A stretch of DNA of 64,000 nucleotides from Flavobacteriales bacterium UBA1937 (GTDB taxonomy: Bacteria > Bacteroidota > Bacteroidia > Flavobacteriales > Weeksellaceae). The stretch is taken from assembly GCA_002337005.1 (NCBI GenBank), contig DDFD01000020.1, positions 1 to 64,000 on the forward strand. The letters are read 5' to 3'. Position 1 is the stretch's first letter; each line of letters opens with the position of its first letter. The notes below the pieces were generated by a model. That model was not told the origin of the DNA. It made no database searches and saw only the letters and a list, made by a program, of their open reading frames with translations. A program made the translations under genes and the position numbers. Below, piece by piece: positions 60,790-64,000 of the stretch.

Positions 60790-61512
60790 CTAGACAAATT
60801 TAATACGAAAATAACTTTTGAACAAGGTATAGATAATCGCATTCCAAAAAGGAAAGGTAAATAAAAGTCCAAAAAAGAAAAGGAAAAAGCCAGAATAACT
60901 AAATATAATGGCTAGAACAGAACATGCTGCAATAACGAAAAAATTACCAGCAACTACCTTAAAACTAATTTTCATAGCTTCTATTAAATTCATTGGCGTA
61001 AAAAACAGAAGTGGAGCTACAAAAATAGTGTACATTATCCATAAAAACCCAGGAATAATTAATGGTTTTAAATAAAAATAGATGCCTCCCCAAAGTAAAT
61101 AATAACCGAAAAATTTAAAAAAATTGGTACCCGAAAATCCTGCAAATAAATCATTTAGATTAATTTCTTTTTTTTCGTCTATCTGATTGTAAATCTTGAA
61201 AAAACCAATATTCATAGGATATATAATTGCTACTACAACTATGGTCATCATAGAAAATGATTTGAAATTTTCACTTAACAATATTTCTTGAAATTTTATA
61301 CTAAACTCATCAGGATTTGATGACATAAGTGGTGCTATTTCATTTATTTTCGGATATATTTCATAATAATTTGCCAAAAAATTACCCAATATAAATAACG
61401 AAGAAAAATATACTATCGTAAAAACTAGTTGATAAAAAAGAGTGGATTTCCAATATTTAAAAGACTGTTTTATAACGTAATCTAAACTAATCTTTTTGCT
61501 TGCTTCATTCAT
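60790..61512 (-). CDS. Multi-pass membrane protein, unknown (paralogue of the previous)
   Basis: 240 residues. Same helix plan as its neighbour: DYVIKQSFKYWKSTLFYQLV at the N-terminus, LNDLFAGFSGTNFFKFFGYY in the middle, and MNLIEAMKISFKVVAGNFFV, which parallels VSDGISLSFKTTNDNFGLVL. The two genes are 57 bp apart and look like an old tandem duplication. Confidence 0.7.
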   Translation of the reverse strand: MNEASKKISLDYVIKQSFKYWKSTLFYQLVFTIVYFSSLFILGNFLANYYEIYPKINEIAPLMSSNPDEFSIKFQEILLSENFKSFSMMTIVVVAIIYPMNIGFFKIYNQIDEKKEINLNDLFAGFSGTNFFKFFGYYLLWGGIYFYLKPLIIPGFLWIMYTIFVAPLLFFTPMNLIEAMKISFKVVAGNFFVIAACSVLAIIFSYSGFFLFFFGLLFTFPFWNAIIYTLFKSYFRIKFV

Positions 61513-61700
61513 TTTGCAAAATTAGTTTTTTTATACAAAAAAAGCCATCGTTTTTCTAAATTAAATCCATAGAAATTAATATTTTAAGTAAAAATTAATT
61601 TCAAAATTGATTTTTGAAAATTTCAGCTTATTTTTTGTGGGGTTTTGTCAAAAATTATATTATTTCGGGAAATAAAATGAAAAACATGTTTTCAAAAATG

Positions 61701-61708
61701 TAAATTTG
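61701..61708 (+). promoter_or_regulatory. Candidate -7 element of pabB, very close to the start codon
   Basis: TAAATTTG ends three bases before the pabB ATG (61712), the same arrangement as for uvrB. Confidence 0.4.
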
Positions 61709-61711
61709 CGT

Positions 61712-62710
61712 ATGCTTTCTATCAACTATCAAAAATTCTTAGAACTAGACCAGCTTTCTCAGCAGAAAGTTCCTTTCTTTTTTATCATAGATTTTTTGAT
61801 GGAAAATGTTTTGATTTTTAATGAAAATGAGCTCAGAGAAAAAAAAATTCTGATAGACTTTCCTCAATATAAAAACATTGAATATCAAGAATTTGAACCA
61901 AAAGAAATTCAATGGAATGCATTTCCGCAAAGTAAAGAAGATTACAAAAAAGGTTTTAAAATTGTTCAGGAACATCTAAAACGTGGAGATTCTTATTTGG
62001 TAAATTACACCTGCGAAACAGAAATTGAAACCAATCTTAGTTTAGAAGAAATTTTTCATCAATCAAAAGCTAAATATAAGGTGCTGATTCCTAATCAATT
62101 TACTTTTTTTTCTCCAGAAACTTTTGTAGAAATTACAGCCCAAAAAATCTATACCCATCCTATGAAAGGCACTATAGATGCTGCTAAAGAAAATGCCATA
62201 GAACTTCTAAAAAATGATGTGAAAGAAAAAGCGGAACATTATACAGTAGTAGATTTGCTGAGAAATGACCTAAGTATGGTTGCAAATAATGTACGTTTGG
62301 ATGAGTTTCAAAGAATTGATTTTCTGCAAACTAGAAATAAAAATCTCTATGCTATGAGTTCCGAAATTTCGGGTGAAGTAAAGCCAGAATTTCAATGTAA
62401 CATTGGAAGTTTGCTCCAAAAAATTTTACCAGCAGGTTCTATTTTAGGCGCACCAAAACCAAAAACACTAGAAGTGATTTTAGAAGCAGAAAATTATGAC
62501 AGAGGTTTCTACACGGGCATTGCAGGTTATTTTGATGGAGAAAATCTAGATTCTTGCGTGATTATTAGATATATAGAAAACAAAAATTTCTTATATTTGA
62601 AAGAGAAACCTAATTTGGTATTCAAAAGTGGTGGCGGAATTACACATCTGAGCAGACTAGAAGATGAATACCAAGAAATGAAAAATAAAATATATGTCCC
62701 AATTCATTGA
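61712..62710 (+). CDS. pabB: Aminodeoxychorismate synthase component I
   Basis: 332 residues. It adds ammonia to chorismate to give aminodeoxychorismate in folate synthesis. The chorismate-binding domain covers residues about 80-325: ETFVEITAQKIYTHPMKGTI (catalytic Lys of the PIKGT-type motif), AEHYTVVDLLRNDLSMV, ILPAGSILGAPKPKTLEVI and FKSGGGITHLSRLEDEYQEM. The usual N-terminal Trp-binding region is short, so it is of the compact flavobacterial type. It overlaps pabC by 17 bp. Confidence 0.93.
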   Translation: MLSINYQKFLELDQLSQQKVPFFFIIDFLMENVLIFNENELREKKILIDFPQYKNIEYQEFEPKEIQWNAFPQSKEDYKKGFKIVQEHLKRGDSYLVNYTCETEIETNLSLEEIFHQSKAKYKVLIPNQFTFFSPETFVEITAQKIYTHPMKGTIDAAKENAIELLKNDVKEKAEHYTVVDLLRNDLSMVANNVRLDEFQRIDFLQTRNKNLYAMSSEISGEVKPEFQCNIGSLLQKILPAGSILGAPKPKTLEVILEAENYDRGFYTGIAGYFDGENLDSCVIIRYIENKNFLYLKEKPNLVFKSGGGITHLSRLEDEYQEMKNKIYVPIH

Positions 62711-63320
62711 AAGCATTAAAATAGAAGATCAAGAAGTTTTTTTATTAGAATTACATCAGAAACGTGTAAATGATACATTTGCACATTTTGGGATTCATGG
62801 TTCTATAGATTTGTCAAAAATTGTCAAAAATCTGGAGATAGATGAAGACGGTTTTTTCAAGTTGAGAATAGTTTATGATTTAAACAAAAATTACAGAACT
62901 CAGCTCATTCCTTATGCAATAGCAGAGATAGACAGTTTTCAGTTGATGAAGAATAACACCTACGATTATGCTTTTAAATTTGAAGATCGAAAAGAATTTG
63001 AAAGAATGAAAACCAAAGCAAAAACAGAGGAAATCATCATTGTAAAAAACAATTGCATTACAGACACGTCTTACACCAATCTGCTTTTTTTAAAAGATGA
63101 AAAATGGTACACACCTTCTACCTATTTGCTAAATGGTGTAATGCGCCAACATCTTTTGGCTACCAAAAAAATAAAAGAAACAGAAATTACCTTGCAAAAT
63201 ATCAAAGAATTTACACATTTTCAGTTGATTAACTCGATGAATGATTTTGATGATATGTTTATTTATCCCATCGAAAGAATTATAAATTTACCTGAAAGCA
63301 GAGAATACTTGGGGATTTGA
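62694..63320 (+). CDS. pabC: Aminodeoxychorismate lyase-like class IV aminotransferase
   Basis: 208 residues of the PLP class IV fold. Releases pyruvate from aminodeoxychorismate to give p-aminobenzoate. The active-site Lys is in the MKTKAKTEEIIIVKN region, with LHQKRVNDTFAHFG near the N-terminus and CITDTSYTNLLFLKDEKWYT as the PLP loop. The short length and tight overlap with pabB support PabC over a branched-chain aminotransferase. Confidence 0.85.
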   Translation: MSQFIESIKIEDQEVFLLELHQKRVNDTFAHFGIHGSIDLSKIVKNLEIDEDGFFKLRIVYDLNKNYRTQLIPYAIAEIDSFQLMKNNTYDYAFKFEDRKEFERMKTKAKTEEIIIVKNNCITDTSYTNLLFLKDEKWYTPSTYLLNGVMRQHLLATKKIKETEITLQNIKEFTHFQLINSMNDFDDMFIYPIERIINLPESREYLGI

Positions 63321-63357
63321 TTTTACGAAAAATCCGCTCAATCAGCGAGAGAATATT

Positions 63358-64000
63358 CTATTTCAAAGCGTTGAAATAATTCTTTAAAATATCTGCGTTT
63401 TGAATTTCAGAAGTGTCAATTTCTAAAATTTTTGGTTTTTCATCTGCTTTAAAGAAATTGTCTAATACCCTTAAAAAAGTTTCTTCTTCCTCTACCTTAA
63501 AATATCCAAAGCCAAAATGTTTGGCCAGATTTTCTACATTTTTGTGATGTTTGGTAGCGATAAATTCGTCCACAGCATTGGTATTGCTAGGGCCAGGTAT
63601 AATTCTAAAAATATTTCCTTCACCATTGTTAACCACTATAATTCTGGTATATGGTGGTATGTATTGATTCCAAAGACCGTTAATGTCATACATAAAACTC
63701 AGTTCTCCAGTGATTAAAATTACAGGATTTTCGTTCATCATGGCATATCCCATTGCAGTAGAGGTACTACCGTCTATTCCGCTGGTTCCTCTGTTGCAGA
63801 AAATATGGTGATTTTTAGAATATGGGAACAATTCTGCATATCTGATGGCAGAAGAGTTAGAAATATGAACGTGATAGTTTTCTGGGATTTTCTGTTCTAA
63901 AGTTTCAAAAATTTTAAAATCAGAAAAACCGCAAGCTCTACAAAACGCTTCGTGTTTTTCGTCTCTTTTGTCTTTCAATACACTCCATAAATTATAATAA
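63358..64000 (-). CDS. menD: Menaquinone biosynthesis protein MenD, C-terminal part (5' end beyond the window)
   Basis: The last 214 codons of SEPHCHC synthase, a thiamine-diphosphate enzyme that joins 2-oxoglutarate and isochorismate. NRGTSGIDGSTSTAMGYA is the diagnostic block; ITGELSFMYDINGLWNQ and IIVVNNGEGNIF form the ThDP pyrophosphate site. No stop is met before position 64000 (upstream residues read YYNLWSVLKDKR), so the gene continues to the right. It is convergent with pabB-pabC, another chorismate branch. Confidence 0.96.
   Translation of the reverse strand, partial: YYNLWSVLKDKRDEKHEAFCRACGFSDFKIFETLEQKIPENYHVHISNSSAIRYAELFPYSKNHHIFCNRGTSGIDGSTSTAMGYAMMNENPVILITGELSFMYDINGLWNQYIPPYTRIIVVNNGEGNIFRIIPGPSNTNAVDEFIATKHHKNVENLAKHFGFGYFKVEEEETFLRVLDNFFKADEKPKILEIDTSEIQNADILKNYFNALK

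Noticed and set aside
1..64000. CRISPR array, rRNA or tRNA genes
   Set aside because: No regular spaced direct repeats and no rRNA- or tRNA-like sequence noticed on reading; a tRNAscan-SE or Infernal run could still find one.

Overview
The window is AT-rich DNA from a member of the Flavobacteriia (Bacteroidota), most likely the Weeksellaceae (Chryseobacterium/Cloacibacterium type). This rests on a type IX secretion sorting domain, two GLPGLI-family proteins, promoters of the TTG / TANNTTTG kind instead of sigma-70 boxes, A-rich start contexts with few Shine-Dalgarno sites, class-typical SufBCD, MiaE, DUF2797 and DUF502 genes, and many lipoproteins with Bacteroidota-style lipoboxes. The genus is inferred from gene content, not from an rRNA; no rRNA or tRNA gene was recognised here.

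Layout. 1-3.95 kb: mutL, a rhomboid protease, a membrane EEP-family protein and a lipoprotein, all on +. 4-11.2 kb: sufS, a serine hydrolase, OmpW, glycyl-tRNA synthetase, a 626-bp gap full of small palindromic repeats, pyrD and a small secreted protein. 11.2-17.6 kb: two membrane proteins, lipoprotein MsrB, and a metal locus (GLPGLI protein, Cys-rich small protein, TonB-dependent receptor with two duplicated HMA domains). 17.7-23.8 kb: the suf operon (A-type carrier, sufB, membrane protein, sufC, sufD, zincin-like protein, exonuclease, DUF59 protein). 24-34 kb: sulfurtransferase, HMG-CoA-lyase-like enzyme, pepT, LpxH-like phosphoesterase, lipoprotein MsrA, secA, DUF2795, a sugar-nucleotide epimerase and a frameshifted membrane-protein gene. 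34-44.7 kb: DUF2797, an AsmA-like protein, a prolyl oligopeptidase, a T9SS-secreted protein, rplU-rpmA, an acyltransferase, VanW, miaE and DUF502. 44.8-49.8 kb: a tryptophanase gene cut by a 3.6-kb transposon. 49.8-64 kb: a lipoprotein, an S41 protease, a BlaI / M56-TonB regulatory pair with a second GLPGLI protein, uvrB, TM2 and DUF3820 proteins, an AI-2E-family transporter, two paralogous membrane proteins, pabB-pabC and the C-terminal part of menD, which runs off the right edge.

The main discovery is the interrupted tryptophanase gene. A 3,610-bp element (44953-48562) has 23-bp terminal inverted repeats starting GGCACTAA (21 of 23 identical), an exact 8-bp target duplication TAATTTAA, and an IS1595-family DDE transposase. 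Removing the element and one duplication copy joins 118 bp to 1,259 bp in frame and restores a 458-residue tryptophanase. Besides the transposase the element carries up to seven unrecognised small ORFs and two highly structured regions: a 211-nt nest of seven stems (47461-47671), and a 220-nt inverted duplication around a 34-residue basic ORF (48264-48483). Intrinsic terminators sit just inside both ends.

Other points of note: a BlaI-type operator lying exactly on the promoter of a blaI / M56 pair whose sensor ends in a TonB-like domain; a receptor whose two metal-binding domains form an exact 300-bp tandem duplication; a MutL without endonuclease motifs; a secA terminator that overlaps the msrA start codon; and two genes (uvrB, pabB) whose promoter -7 element ends only four bases from the start codon.
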